A stretch of DNA of 64,000 nucleotides from Nocardioides rubriscoriae (GCF_008087085.1 NZ_VIYJ01000003.1:124001-188000), one strand, 5' to 3'. Counted from the first letter of the stretch, positions 43,916 to 53,226 are shown. Program-made: numbers and translations. The notes: a model not told the origin generated them from the letters alone.

Positions 43916-44936
43916 TCACGGGCCGAGGTCGCAACCTTCGGCCCCGCAGCCGTGCGGTCGCCCCGCCCATCCGCCCCTGCGCAGGAGGCGGGCGATCCGC
44001 GCCGCGGTACGGCAGGGCGAACCGAGCACCAGGCCGCAGGTCAGCCGCACCGTCGTCGTGTCGTCGTCCACGCGGGCGTCGAGGTCACGGTCGGCGTCGA
44101 CGTCGCAGGCCCTCGCGTTGTCGTGGAGCGCACGACCGTCCAGCTCGACCAGGAGTGCGTGCTCGTCGTACGAGACGTCGCGCCGTGTCGGTCGACCGGC
44201 GGAGGTTCCGGCGCCTGCCGTCGGCCGACGGGAAGACCGTGGGCCCGTTCGACCCTGCGGAGGTACTCGCGCTCGAGCACCGAGCAGGCCCCCGACTGCT
44301 GGTCGTCGAGCATCTCAGCATCATCGTGCGGCCCACGACCCGGCGTGACCGCAGGACCTCGGCCACCTCCTCGGCGGTGGTCTGCTTGGTCTGCACGACG
44401 TCGGCGAGCAGCTGGAACACCGATAACGGGTCGTGGCGCCGGGCCGATGCGACGTCGATGAGTGCGTGTTCGATCCGCTGCCTCGGAGGTGACTTCGTCC
44501 AGTCGACGCGGCTGGCGAGGTCAGGCGTACGGGGCGCCCACACGCGCGGTACCGGTGTGACGGTGCGGTGGGACGCGATCGCGACGTGCACGACGGCCGA
44601 CGGGACAGGTACCGGCAGGGCTGACTCGCGGCTCAGGGCTCAGGGCCAGTGCGCCAGCACCGCCACCCATTCCTGCTGCCGTGGCGTCAGGGGGCCGTTG
44701 TGCTCGACGAAGATGCCCGGGAGCCTGCGGTGGAGCTCGTGGCGTCGCACCATCCGCTTGATGTCGTGCGGCGCAGCCCCGAGCTCCTCGAGCTGGCGGC
44801 GGGACACGACGCCGTCCTGGACGAGGCTCATCAGCACGCGGTAGTGCTCGTGGTCGAAGGTGCGAGCGCGGTCGGCGCCCTCCGGCTCGTGCTCGGTCAT
44901 GCCGGTGACGTGCCCGGTGGGCGGGGGCGCAATCAC
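43916..44936 (-). pseudogene. Decayed AbiEi-antitoxin-domain/DUF559 gene
   Basis: Read on the minus strand from 44936, the N-terminal winged-helix part is clear (DGVVSRRQLEELGAAPHDIK, LPGIFVEHNGPLTPRQQEWV) and ends in a TGA at 44642-44640 after LAHWP. The same frame resumes with ALSRESALPVP, HVAIASHRTVTP and VAEVLRSRRVVGRTMM. A shift near 44310-44345 leads to LEREYLRRVERAHGLPVGRR. A second shift near 44175-44200 restores DVSYDEHALLVELDGRALHD and RTAARIARLLRRGGWAGRPH, to a stop at 43916. This is the full order of actinobacterial AbiEi-N/DUF559 (VSR-like nuclease) proteins, with at least three lesions. Confidence 0.8.
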
Positions 44937-45023
44937 CGTCCGCCGGTGCTTGTGGACGACGACCGGCCTCGGCCTGCGATCGCGGTCCAGGTGGTGGACC
45001 AGGACCGCGGCCCGACGCTCGCG

Positions 45024-45770
45024 TCAGGACCGCAGCGCGGCCGCCTCGACCAGCGACGGCCCGTACCAGGTGAGCAACCGCCCGCTGACGAGCTCGGTGG
45101 GGGTCTGCGTGAACGCCTCGGGGCCGTCGTCGGCGGTGAAGACGTAGGGCTCGTCGGGCAGCAGCACGACGTCGGCCCCGGCAGCGTCGAGGTCGGCGAG
45201 GTCGACGGCCGGGTAGCGGTCGGCGTGGTCGGCGTGGACGTTGGCCCAGCCGAGGCGGCGCAGCAGGTCGGTGGTGAAGGTGCGGGCGCCGACGACCATC
45301 CACGGGTCGCGCCAGATCGGTACGGCGACCGTGCGGGTCACCGGTGGCAGCGGACCGCACCAGAGCTCACGGGCCTCGACGAGCCACTGCGGGCGCGCCC
45401 AGCCGAGGGCCTCCAGGAGCCGCTCCATCGAGGCGACCGAGGCCGGCACGGTCTCGATGTCGGTGACCCACACGGGCACCCCCGACTCGCGCAGCCGGCG
45501 TACGTCGAGCTCGCGGTTCTCCTCCTTGTTGACCACCACCAGGTCGGGGGAGAGCGCGCGGATCGCCGCCAGGTCGGGGTTCTTGGTGCCCCGCACGCGG
45601 GTCACACCCAGGTCGTCGAGGTCGGCGGGGTGCGTGCACCAGTCGGTCGCGCCGACGATCGCTCCGGGTTCGACGGAGAACAGGGCCTCGGTCAGCGACG
45701 GCACCAGCGACACCACGCGGCGTACGGGCGCGGCGAGGTCGACGGGCGTGCCGAGGTCGTCGGTGATCAT
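45024..45770 (-). CDS. Helical-backbone metal-receptor (BtuF-like) binding protein, no signal peptide
   Basis: 248 residues. VRRVVSLVPSLTEALFSVEP, GATDWCTHPADLDDLGVTRV and GTKNPDLAAIRALSPDLVVV show the class III binding-protein fold used for cobalamin or siderophores. The protein starts directly with the mature fold (MITDDLGTPVDLAAP), so it lacks an export signal and may be cytosolic, as in a known subgroup of cobalamin-binding-like proteins. The start overlaps the upstream thioesterase stop by 4 bp. No ABC permease is present. Confidence 0.78.
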   Translation of the reverse strand: MITDDLGTPVDLAAPVRRVVSLVPSLTEALFSVEPGAIVGATDWCTHPADLDDLGVTRVRGTKNPDLAAIRALSPDLVVVNKEENRELDVRRLRESGVPVWVTDIETVPASVASMERLLEALGWARPQWLVEARELWCGPLPPVTRTVAVPIWRDPWMVVGARTFTTDLLRRLGWANVHADHADRYPAVDLADLDAAGADVVLLPDEPYVFTADDGPEAFTQTPTELVSGRLLTWYGPSLVEAAALRS

Positions 45771-46264
45771 GCCGGACGGCGCAGGGTCAGGCCGGTGGCG
45801 GCGTCGCGCGCCCACGCCCGCTGCGCGATCTCGCCGTCCAGCGCCGCGGCGACGTCGTCGGGGATGGGGGCCGCGCGCCGCGCCTGCATCGAGACGTGGA
45901 CCCAGAGCAGCTCCATGGTGCACACGATCCTGTCGCGGCCCTCGTCGACGACGAAGGAGATGCCGTGCACCGCCTTGCCGGTGCGGGCGACGATGGCGGG
46001 GCGGACCGAGAAGGCCTCGCCGAGGCGCAGCTCGGCGAGGTAGCGGATGTGGTGCTCGACGGTGAAGAACGACAGCCCGCGCTCGGGGATGTAGGAATCG
46101 TCGGCCCCCATCTCCTCCAGGCGCCGCCACGGCGCCCACGCGCCGAGCTCGAAGTACCTGCTGATGTTCATGTGGCCGTTCTGGTCGATGTAGTCGTCCG
46201 GGACGGTCATCCCGTAGTAGGCCGGGAGGCTCCGGACCTGGTCGAGGGTGGGGAGGGAGGTCAC
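45767..46264 (-). CDS. Hot-dog thioesterase (4HBT-like)
   Basis: 165 residues from a GTG with TAGCGT 6 bp upstream (46276-46271). The 4-hydroxybenzoyl-CoA thioesterase pattern is visible: DDYIDQNGHMNISRYFELGA (catalytic Asp and the GHM motif), then FFTVEHHIRYLAELRLGEAF. It would hydrolyse an acyl-CoA; the acyl group is unknown. Coupled by overlap to the metal-receptor-like gene. Confidence 0.82.
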   Translation of the reverse strand: MTSLPTLDQVRSLPAYYGMTVPDDYIDQNGHMNISRYFELGAWAPWRRLEEMGADDSYIPERGLSFFTVEHHIRYLAELRLGEAFSVRPAIVARTGKAVHGISFVVDEGRDRIVCTMELLWVHVSMQARRAAPIPDDVAAALDGEIAQRAWARDAATGLTLRRPA

Positions 46265-46355
46265 GGGACGACGCTAGCCAAGCCCGGACCAGACCGGTCG
46301 GCCGTGTCCGCGGGTTCGGCGTACGACGGGGTCGGGGGGTCCCTAGGTTCGAGCC

Positions 46356-48299
46356 ATGACGCCTGTCCCCGCGCGGCTTCTCGGCGCCGTCCTGTGCTTG
46401 TCCCTGCTCGCGACGGCCTGCAGCGGGGGTGGCGACGACCCGGGCGGTGACGCCTCGTCGTCCGCAGGAAGCGGTGCGGCCGGAGCACCGCAGGGCGAGG
46501 GCTGGACGGTGCTGCACTACTCGATGGCCGACACCGACCTCGAGCCGTTCATGGTCGAGGACGTCAACGAGCTCGGGTCGGTCGGCTCGACCGACGACCT
46601 GCACCTGCGCGAGCTGATGGACCGCTCGGCCGACTACGGCGACGACGAGGTGCTCGACCAGGGCAGCTGGGTCGGGGCCCGCGTCTTCGACATCGCCGAG
46701 CCCGGCACGACCGAGCTGGTCGACGACCTCGGTGACGTCGACTCCGCCGACCCGGCCACCCTGGCGTCGTTCATCGCCGACGGGATCGAGGCCCACCCCG
46801 CCGCGCACTACGCGCTGATCATCAGCGACCACGGGGCGTCGTGGCCCGGCATCGGGCCCGACGAGGGCGCGGGACTCTCGGTGCTCGACCTCGACGAGAT
46901 CACCGGGGGCATCGCCGACGGCCTCGAGCAGGCCGGGGTCGACAAGCTCGACCTGCTCGGCTTCGACGCCTGCCTGATGGCCAGCTACGAGGTCGCCAGC
47001 GCCGTGGCGCCGTACGCCGACCGGCTGGTCGCCTCGGAGGAGCTGGAGCCCGGCCACGGCTGGGACTACAGCTCGCTGCAGGTGCTCGCCGACGACCCGG
47101 CCACCGACGCCGACACCCTCGGCGCGGCGATCGTCGACGGCTTCGCCGCCCAGGCCGGCTCGGCCGGCACCCAGGACACCATCACCCTGGCGCTGATCGA
47201 CCTCACGCAGATGCCGGCGGTCGACGACGCGCTGGCCGAGTTCAGCGGGGCCCTGGCCGAGCGGGCCGCGACCGTGGCGCCCGTCGTGGGTCGCGTCGAG
47301 GCCCAGACGCTGGGCTTCGCGCGCAGTCCCGACGAGACCCAGGCCAGCCACATGGTCGACCTCGGGCTGCTCGCCTCGACGATCGGCGTCGAGGCCCTCG
47401 ACGTCTCCGACCAGGCCGACGGCCTCGTGCGCGCCATCAACGACGCCGTCGTCCAGAGCGTCGACGGCCAGGCCACCAAGGGTGCGACCGGCCTGTCGAT
47501 CTACTTCCCGCCCGCGCAGGACCTCGCCGACGGGGCCTACCGCGACGTCGCGACCGCCGCCCCCTGGGCGGACTTCCTGTCGGCCTACTACAGCGCCGGC
47601 GACGCGATTCCCGCCGCCGAGCAGCCGCGCTTCACCAACCCCGACGGCGAGGCCGACATCGAGTACGACGGGGAGGGCTTCTCGATCACCGGCACCTACG
47701 CCGCGGTCGCGACCGACAACCTGGCGAGCTCGCTGATGCAGTACGCGGTCGTCGGCGACGACGGCTCGCTCACCTACATCGGCGAGGAGACCGGCTTCCT
47801 CGTCGAGGACGAGCCGACCGCCGTGGGCTACTACGACATGACCTCGCTGACCATCAGCGACGGCGAGGACTCAGCGCTGGCCTACACCGCGCTCGAGTAC
47901 GCCGACGACGACGGCGGGGTCTCCACCCTCACCGTCCCGCTGACCTACTACGCCGCCGCCGACGTCGACCGCGCGGACCCGCAGGACGTGCTGCTCGCGC
48001 TGACCCTCGAGGACGAGATCACCAGCGAGACCTACTACGTGCTCGACCCCGAGACCGGCGCCTACGGCGAGCTCGTCCCCGACCCCGATGGCCTGATCGT
48101 GCCCAACGTGCCGACGCTCGCCAACGACGGCACCGAGACCTGGGGCCCCACCACCGACGTCGGGCTGTACGCCGACACCGAGAACCTCACCTACGAGTTC
48201 ACCCCGCTCGACCCCGGCACGGTCATCCAGATCGACCTGTCGGTCACCGACTACGGCGACAACTCCAGCACGGTGAGCGGCCAGGTCGAGGTGCCCTGA
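46356..48299 (+). CDS. Clostripain-like (C11) cysteine peptidase, lipoprotein
   Basis: 647 residues. Lipoprotein signal with LLATAC ending at Cys22, then a Gly/Ser/Asp linker. The caspase-like fold has His159 in IISDHGASWPG and Cys206 in LLGFDACLMASYEV, both needed for C11 peptidases. The C-terminal 230 residues are Asp/Glu/Thr-rich beta repeats without known motif. It is exported and membrane-anchored; self-cleavage after Arg/Lys is common in the family but the site cannot be placed. TAGGTT lies 6 bp before the ATG. Confidence 0.85.
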   Translation: MTPVPARLLGAVLCLSLLATACSGGGDDPGGDASSSAGSGAAGAPQGEGWTVLHYSMADTDLEPFMVEDVNELGSVGSTDDLHLRELMDRSADYGDDEVLDQGSWVGARVFDIAEPGTTELVDDLGDVDSADPATLASFIADGIEAHPAAHYALIISDHGASWPGIGPDEGAGLSVLDLDEITGGIADGLEQAGVDKLDLLGFDACLMASYEVASAVAPYADRLVASEELEPGHGWDYSSLQVLADDPATDADTLGAAIVDGFAAQAGSAGTQDTITLALIDLTQMPAVDDALAEFSGALAERAATVAPVVGRVEAQTLGFARSPDETQASHMVDLGLLASTIGVEALDVSDQADGLVRAINDAVVQSVDGQATKGATGLSIYFPPAQDLADGAYRDVATAAPWADFLSAYYSAGDAIPAAEQPRFTNPDGEADIEYDGEGFSITGTYAAVATDNLASSLMQYAVVGDDGSLTYIGEETGFLVEDEPTAVGYYDMTSLTISDGEDSALAYTALEYADDDGGVSTLTVPLTYYAAADVDRADPQDVLLALTLEDEITSETYYVLDPETGAYGELVPDPDGLIVPNVPTLANDGTETWGPTTDVGLYADTENLTYEFTPLDPGTVIQIDLSVTDYGDNSSTVSGQVEVP

Positions 48300-48310
48300 C
48301 GGGTCCCCCA

Positions 48311-48491
48311 CGGTGGTCGAGGTGCCCTCACGGTGGTCGAGGTGCCCCCACGGTGGTCGAGGTGCGACGAGCGCCAGCGAGGAGCCTCGAGGCCCGGTGA
48401 GGGACGCTGCCAACCCGGGTCGTCACCCTGGCAGCGGTGCGTGAGCCACCTCCCGCACCAGTCACGGCATGGGAATGGTGGCTCACCCACC
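48311..48491. repeat. Tandem 20-bp repeat and adjoining stem-loop
   Basis: CACGGTGGTCGAGGTGCC recurs with 20-bp period starting at 48309, 48329 and 48349 (third copy followed by GACGAGCGCCAGCGAGG). It shares GGTGGTCGAGG with the hairpin family at 37782 and 61227. Then GGTGCGTGAGCCACC (48436-48450) pairs with GGTGGCTCACCCACC (48477-48491), one mismatch, 26-bp loop that can pair further (TCCC/GGGA). These fill the 258-bp gap between the convergent clostripain and PH-like genes; the stem-loop may be their terminator. Confidence 0.7.
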
Positions 48492-48557
48492 GCCGCACCT
48501 GCCGCCCAGCGGTCCGCCCGACCCTGTCACGCAGTGGGCTCCTCCGACCCCATGTCC

Positions 48558-49085
48558 TCAGCGCGGCGAGGGCCGGGTCGGGGACGACCTGACGTCGATG
48601 TCGCCGTAGTGCGACACGAGCCTGACGAGCTGCTCGGGGTCGAGGCCGACGTCGCTGACCGGCACGTCGAGATCTCCCGCGGCGAACGGCGTCACGTGCC
48701 CCGCTCGTCGGTCTCGCGCGTGCCCGCTGAGGTGCACCCTCATCCGGTAGCCCCCGCGGAACACGCTGACGATCTCGGCCCCCGCCACGTCGTCCCAGGC
48801 GACCGTGGCGCCCGACCGATACATGCGTCGGACCTCGAAGCCCACGCTGTCGAGGCTGACACCCACGGTGGGGTGGACGACTCCGTCGACCGCGTAGACC
48901 ATCGGTGCGAGCAGCAGCGCCGCCAGGGCCCAACAGAACTCGGACCACGGGGACGGGACCTGCCACGCCGCCGCAAGGGTCCAGCCCATCAGCGCAGCGG
49001 TGACGACGACCGGGACAGACATCCGCCACCGCGTCCACCGCAACGACCAGCGTTCCGGTAGTGGGGCCGCCGGCTCCGGTGTCAT
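48558..49085 (-). CDS. Two-helix membrane protein with PH-like domain
   Basis: 175 residues. Two membrane segments (about 22-41 and 48-68), then a strand-rich domain (VGVSLDSVGFEVRRMYRSG, VAWDDVAGAEIVSVFRGGYR) that resembles a bacterial PH-like fold. Function unknown. TAGGTT lies 6 bp before the ATG (49097-49092), indicating a leaderless mRNA. Confidence 0.65.
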   Translation of the reverse strand: MTPEPAAPLPERWSLRWTRWRMSVPVVVTAALMGWTLAAAWQVPSPWSEFCWALAALLLAPMVYAVDGVVHPTVGVSLDSVGFEVRRMYRSGATVAWDDVAGAEIVSVFRGGYRMRVHLSGHARDRRAGHVTPFAAGDLDVPVSDVGLDPEQLVRLVSHYGDIDVRSSPTRPSPR

Positions 49086-49171
49086 GACCGGAACCTACCT
49101 CGCGACCATCTATCTGGACACCGCCGGACGACGGCCGCCGAGAACGCGCTCCCGACCTCCGAGGCGACCCG

Positions 49172-49825
49172 TCAGAACGCGGCGACCGGCCCCGTCGACC
49201 GCTCGGCGCGCGACAGGCCGCGCAGCACCGCGGTCGCGCTGTGGCGCCGTGCTCCCAGCACGGCGAGCAGCGCCAGCACCGGGTGCAGCACCTCGTCGTC
49301 GAAGGTGAGCGGGTCGGCGCCGACCGAGACCGCGAGGTCGTCGGCGTGCACCACGGTCTCCATCAGGCGGACGACGAGGAAGTCGTCGAGCGCGAGCGCG
49401 CAGTCCTGCCAGGGCACGTACGTCGTGGGGACGGCGCCGGCGACGGCTCCGGGCAGGGAGGCGAGCGCGGCGTCGAGGACCGCCACCGAGTGAGCGGCGC
49501 CGCCGGCGGCCATGGCGTTGAAGCCGGCGCTGATCGAGGTGTTGGCCTCGTGGTCGACGGGGGCGTGGAACCAGTCGGCCCGCTCGTAGCACTCGACCAA
49601 CGAGACCACGTCCGCGTCGGCCGGCTGCTCGGCGGTGAGGAACTCCACCGCGCACTCGGGCTGGCTGACCAGGTGTCGGGCCAGGCCGCCGACGGTCATG
49701 CCGGGCAGTGCGGAGTCGTGGTCCCACCGGGCTGCGACCCGCTCGTCGACGACGAGGGCACGGACCGCGGTGCTCGCCCGGAGCAGGGTGGTGCGGTCGA
49801 GGGTGCCGGCGAACGTGAGGGCCAC
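49172..49825 (-). CDS. Maleylpyruvate-isomerase-type mycothiol-dependent (DinB-like) protein
   Basis: 217 residues from the GTG at 49825, which has TAGCCT 7 bp upstream (49838-49833). The helical bundle typical of the MDMPI/TIGR03083 family is seen in VAARWDHDSALPGMTVGGLA, with a His in ARHLVSQPE, and later VVRLMETVVHADDLAVSVG, giving the three-His metal site seen in DinB-like enzymes. Such proteins use mycothiol, the actinobacterial thiol, in isomerase or transferase reactions. The substrate is unknown. Confidence 0.72.
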   Translation of the reverse strand: MALTFAGTLDRTTLLRASTAVRALVVDERVAARWDHDSALPGMTVGGLARHLVSQPECAVEFLTAEQPADADVVSLVECYERADWFHAPVDHEANTSISAGFNAMAAGGAAHSVAVLDAALASLPGAVAGAVPTTYVPWQDCALALDDFLVVRLMETVVHADDLAVSVGADPLTFDDEVLHPVLALLAVLGARRHSATAVLRGLSRAERSTGPVAAF

Positions 49826-49835
49826 GACCGGCAGG

Positions 49836-50171
49836 CTACGCCCGGTCCTGCGCGCCGTCCTGCTGCTCGCGACGCTCGTGCAGCCGCTGCTGCGCCTCGG
49901 GCAGGTAGGCCAGGCAGGGGGCGTCGCTGCCACGGTGGTTCTCGTGCAGGTGGAAGGTCCAGCGGTCCATCGCGGCCAGGTAGCCGTTGTCGCCGCCGGG
50001 CCGGTACGCCGACCACGCCTTGTCGCTGTTCTTGTCGCCGCGGGCCCTGCACACCGTGCAGCTGATCTTGTAGACGAGCTGCTGGTCGGCGCCCAGGTCG
50101 ATCCGGACCGTGGCGAGCGGTCCGGCCTCGGACGCGGCCTTGCGCTGGCGGGCCGAGCGGCTGGCGGTCAC
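49836..50171 (-). CDS. Unknown small protein with Cys/His cluster
   Basis: 111 residues from a GTG. SCTVCRARGD near the middle and HLHENHRGSDAPCLAYLP toward the end could bind zinc. Both termini are charged and probably disordered. It overlaps the methyltransferase stop by 4 bp and is probably translated from the same mRNA. No family recognised. Confidence 0.6.
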   Translation of the reverse strand: MTASRSARQRKAASEAGPLATVRIDLGADQQLVYKISCTVCRARGDKNSDKAWSAYRPGGDNGYLAAMDRWTFHLHENHRGSDAPCLAYLPEAQQRLHERREQQDGAQDRA

Positions 50172-50941
50172 GGGGTGCTCCTGGGGTGAGGGGAGGCGGT
50201 ACGACGGGCGAGGTGGACCGGCACCCGGACGAGGGTCTCGACCGGGTCGGGCAGCAGGTCACGCACCCGGGCGAGCAGGTCGGCGCGCGCGTCGTCGGCG
50301 AGCACGCGGTAGGCCGAGACGGTGGCCAGGTGCGCGAGGTAGTCGGCGGCGCTGAGGCTCTCGTGCTGGGGCAGCGAGGCCTCGACCACGGCGGTGAGCC
50401 CGGGGTGCGCCTCCAGGTCGGCGGTGGTCCAGCCGAGACCAGGGGCGGAGCCGAGGGTGTCGGCGGTGAGGGCGTCGACGGCGTCGCGCAGCCCCGGGTC
50501 GGCCAGGTCGCGCGCCGCGCCGAAGACCGCGAGCGTCCCGCCCGGACGCAGGAGCGCCACGGCGCGGTCCCACCGGGAGATCGGGTCGGTCCAGTGGAAC
50601 GAGGCGGCGGCGTACAGCAGGTCGAAGGTGCCGACGCGCTCCGGGTCGAGCTCCTCGTACGTCGACCCGACGACCTCGACGCCCCAGCCGTGCCGGATGA
50701 CCTCCTGGGTGAGCACTGCTCGCATCTCCGGGTCGGGCTCGACCGCGACGATCGCGGGTACGCGGGTGGTGAAGACGGCGGTGGCCTTGCCGGTACCGGC
50801 GCCGACCTCGATCGCCCGTGACAGCGGGCCGGTCACGTGGGCGAGCACCAGCTCGACGAGCGCCTCGGGGTAGCCGGGGCGGTAGCGGTGGTAGTCCGCC
50901 GCCGCCGATCCGAAGCTCAGGGCGCGGTCCACGCCGGTCAT
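50168..50941 (-). CDS. Class I SAM-dependent methyltransferase
   Basis: 257 residues. SAM motif I is AIEVGAGTGKATAVF, with acidic motif II VAVEPDPEMRAVL, motif III FDLLYAAASFHWTD and LLRPGGTLAVFGAA. The YHRYRPGYPEALVELVL N-terminus is shared by many small-molecule methyltransferases. Substrate unknown. First gene of a two-gene unit with the Cys/His protein. Confidence 0.85.
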   Translation of the reverse strand: MTGVDRALSFGSAAADYHRYRPGYPEALVELVLAHVTGPLSRAIEVGAGTGKATAVFTTRVPAIVAVEPDPEMRAVLTQEVIRHGWGVEVVGSTYEELDPERVGTFDLLYAAASFHWTDPISRWDRAVALLRPGGTLAVFGAARDLADPGLRDAVDALTADTLGSAPGLGWTTADLEAHPGLTAVVEASLPQHESLSAADYLAHLATVSAYRVLADDARADLLARVRDLLPDPVETLVRVPVHLARRTASPHPRSTP

Positions 50942-51000
50942 CGTGCCACGCCGTCAATCCGGGTGCGTGGTCGACGCGGGCCGTGACAACGTGGAGGGCA

Positions 51001-51590
51001 TGGACGACCTGCGGATCCGCCCTGCGACGACTGCCGACGCTCCCGCCGTACGCCGGGTGGTCGCCGCCGCGTTCGGCGACGACGACCCCGGGGCGCGGCA
51101 CGGCGTCGCCGACCTCGTCACCGCCCTCGAGGTCTCGGGCCACGTCCGCAGCAGCCTGGTGGCCGAGGCCGACGGCCAGGTGGTCGGCTACGTGCAGCTC
51201 AACCACTCCTGGCTCGACGCCCGGGAGCGGCTGCTCGACGTACTCGTCCTCAGCCCGCTGTCGGTGACCCCGGCTCGCCAGGGCGAGGGCATCGGCACCG
51301 CCCTGGTCGGCGCGGCCATCGCCGACGCCGACACGATCGGTGCGCCGGCCCTCTTCCTCGAGGGCTCTCCCCGCTACTACGGTGCGCGCGGGTTCACGCG
51401 GGCCGTCGACCTCGGCTTCGGACGTCCGTCGACGCGGATCCCCGACCCGGCCTTCCAGGTGCGGCTGCTGGCCACCCACGAGCCGTGGATGACCGGGCGC
51501 CTGGTCTACGCCGAGCCGTTCTGGGCGCTGGACTGCGTGGGGCTGCGCGACCCCGACCTGGCCGGGCTCGAGGCGACGCCGGCGACCTGA
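51001..51590 (+). CDS. GNAT-family N-acetyltransferase
   Basis: 196 residues from an ATG with GGAGGG immediately upstream. GNAT motifs: LRIRPATTADAPAVRRVVAA, VAEADGQVVGYVQLN, LSVTPARQGEGIGTALVGAA (acetyl-CoA loop) and LEGSPRYYGARGF (motif B, as in YhbS-like proteins). Target unknown. Divergent from the methyltransferase gene. Confidence 0.87.
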
Positions 51591-51630
51591 GCCGTCGCCC
51601 GGCGGTCGGACGGGTGGCAGGGTGAGGCCC

Positions 51631-53226
51631 ATGCCCCCCGCAGCCCCGCCCGCACCCGACCCCGCCCAGTGGCTGCTCACCCAGCGCGAGCGCGGCAACC
51701 CCTGGACCCGCCTCGACGACCACCACCCGGGGCAGACGGCCTGGTCGTACGGCAACCTGGTGCGCCCGCTGGTGCACGGGGCCACCTACTTCGCCGAGCT
51801 GCGCGAACGGCTCGAGGCGACGGGGCCCGGCGACCTGGTGCTCTTCACCGACTGGCAGGGCGACGCCGACCAGCGGCTGACCGACTCGCCCGACAGCGAG
51901 GTGGCCGAGGTGCTCGCCCGGGCCGACGAGCGCGGGGCCGACGTACGCGGGCTGATCTGGCGCTCGCACAGCAGCGCCGCCGGGTTCACCTCGGGCGAGA
52001 ACCTCGCCCTGGGGCGCGCGCTGCAGGAGCGCGGGGTCGAGGCGATCCTCGACATGCGGGTCCGGGTGGCGGGCTCGCACCACCAGAAGATGCTCGTCAT
52101 CCGGCACGGCGACGACCCCAGCCGCGACATCGCCTTCGTCGGCGGCATCGACCTGGCCCACTCGCGCCGCGACGACCGCGACCACGGCGGCGACCCGCAG
52201 GCCCTCGACAACATGCCCGACGAGTACGGCGCCACCCCGCCCTGGCACGACATCCAGGCCGCGATCACCGGGCCGGCCGTCGACGACGTGGAGACCGTGT
52301 TCCGCGAGCGCTGGGAGGACCCGACCACGCTGCGCCGCAGCCCGATCATCCTCACGCGCGACCGGCTGCGGGGGCTCGACACCACCCCCGACCCGCTGCC
52401 GCCGCAGAACCCGCCGCCCCCGCCGGTCGAGGGCGGCACCCACGTCGTCCAGCTGCTGCGCACCTACCCCGACCTGCGCAACGGGCGCGACTACGTCTTC
52501 GCCCGCGGCGGCGAGCGCAGCGTGGCCCGCGGCTACACCAAGGCCGTCGAGCAGGCCTGCCGCCTGGTCTACGTCGAGGATCAGTACCTGTGGGGCAGCC
52601 AGGTCGGCGGGGTCTTCGTCGAGGCGCTCGAGGCCCACCCCGACCTCAAGGTGATCGCCGTGGTGCCGCTGTACCCGGACGTCGGCGGGGTCAACCGGCT
52701 CGCGCAGCGGGAGGGACGCCGGCGGGCGATGGCCTCGATGGAGGCGGCGGCGCCGGGCCGGGTCGCGGTCTACGGCATCGAGAACGACGCCGGCACCCCG
52801 ATCTACGTGCACGCCAAGACCTGCATGGTCGACGACACCTGGGCCACCATCGGCTCCGACAACTTCAACCGACGCTCGTGGACGCACGACTCCGAGCTGT
52901 CCGCCGTGGTCGTCGACACCGCAGGCGACTACGCCCGGCGGCTGCGCCTGACGTTGGCCGCCGAGCACCTCGGCCGGGCCGCCGACGCGCCGATGGACGA
53001 CTGCGACGACCCCGACGCGATGTTCACCGTCTACGCCGAGAGCGCCGCGGCGCTCGACCGGTGGTACGACGAGGGGCGGCGCGGCCCGCGGCCCCCGGGC
53101 CGGCTGCGGCGGCTCCGGCCCCCGGTGCTCGGTCGGACGGCGCGAGCGGTCGCGGCACCGGTCTACCTCTGGGCGCACGACCCCGACGGGCGCCCGGCCC
53201 CGCTGCGGCGGCGCGGCGCGTTCTAG
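51631..53226 (+). CDS. Phospholipase D-like protein with two HKD motifs
   Basis: 531 residues from the ATG at 51631. First HKD region SHHQKMLVIRHGDD followed by IAFVGGIDLAHSRRDDRDHG; second is canonical YVHAKTCMVDDTWATIGSDN with FNRRSW. The two-motif layout makes a complete PLD active site. No signal peptide, so action on cytosolic or inner-leaflet phospholipids, or a phosphodiesterase on another substrate. The last 50 residues are Arg/Pro-rich. It converges on the sigma-factor gene. Confidence 0.85.
   Translation: MPPAAPPAPDPAQWLLTQRERGNPWTRLDDHHPGQTAWSYGNLVRPLVHGATYFAELRERLEATGPGDLVLFTDWQGDADQRLTDSPDSEVAEVLARADERGADVRGLIWRSHSSAAGFTSGENLALGRALQERGVEAILDMRVRVAGSHHQKMLVIRHGDDPSRDIAFVGGIDLAHSRRDDRDHGGDPQALDNMPDEYGATPPWHDIQAAITGPAVDDVETVFRERWEDPTTLRRSPIILTRDRLRGLDTTPDPLPPQNPPPPPVEGGTHVVQLLRTYPDLRNGRDYVFARGGERSVARGYTKAVEQACRLVYVEDQYLWGSQVGGVFVEALEAHPDLKVIAVVPLYPDVGGVNRLAQREGRRRAMASMEAAAPGRVAVYGIENDAGTPIYVHAKTCMVDDTWATIGSDNFNRRSWTHDSELSAVVVDTAGDYARRLRLTLAAEHLGRAADAPMDDCDDPDAMFTVYAESAAALDRWYDEGRRGPRPPGRLRRLRPPVLGRTARAVAAPVYLWAHDPDGRPAPLRRRGAF

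Noticed and set aside
44155..44844. 229-codon plus-strand frame in the 44-kb region
   Set aside because: Overlaps the minus-strand DUF559 remnant, whose motifs run in order; the plus frame has no recognisable feature.
46344..46358. GTTCGAGCC as a tRNA T-loop
   Set aside because: No acceptor or anticodon stems around it; it is the -10 and start region of the clostripain-like gene.
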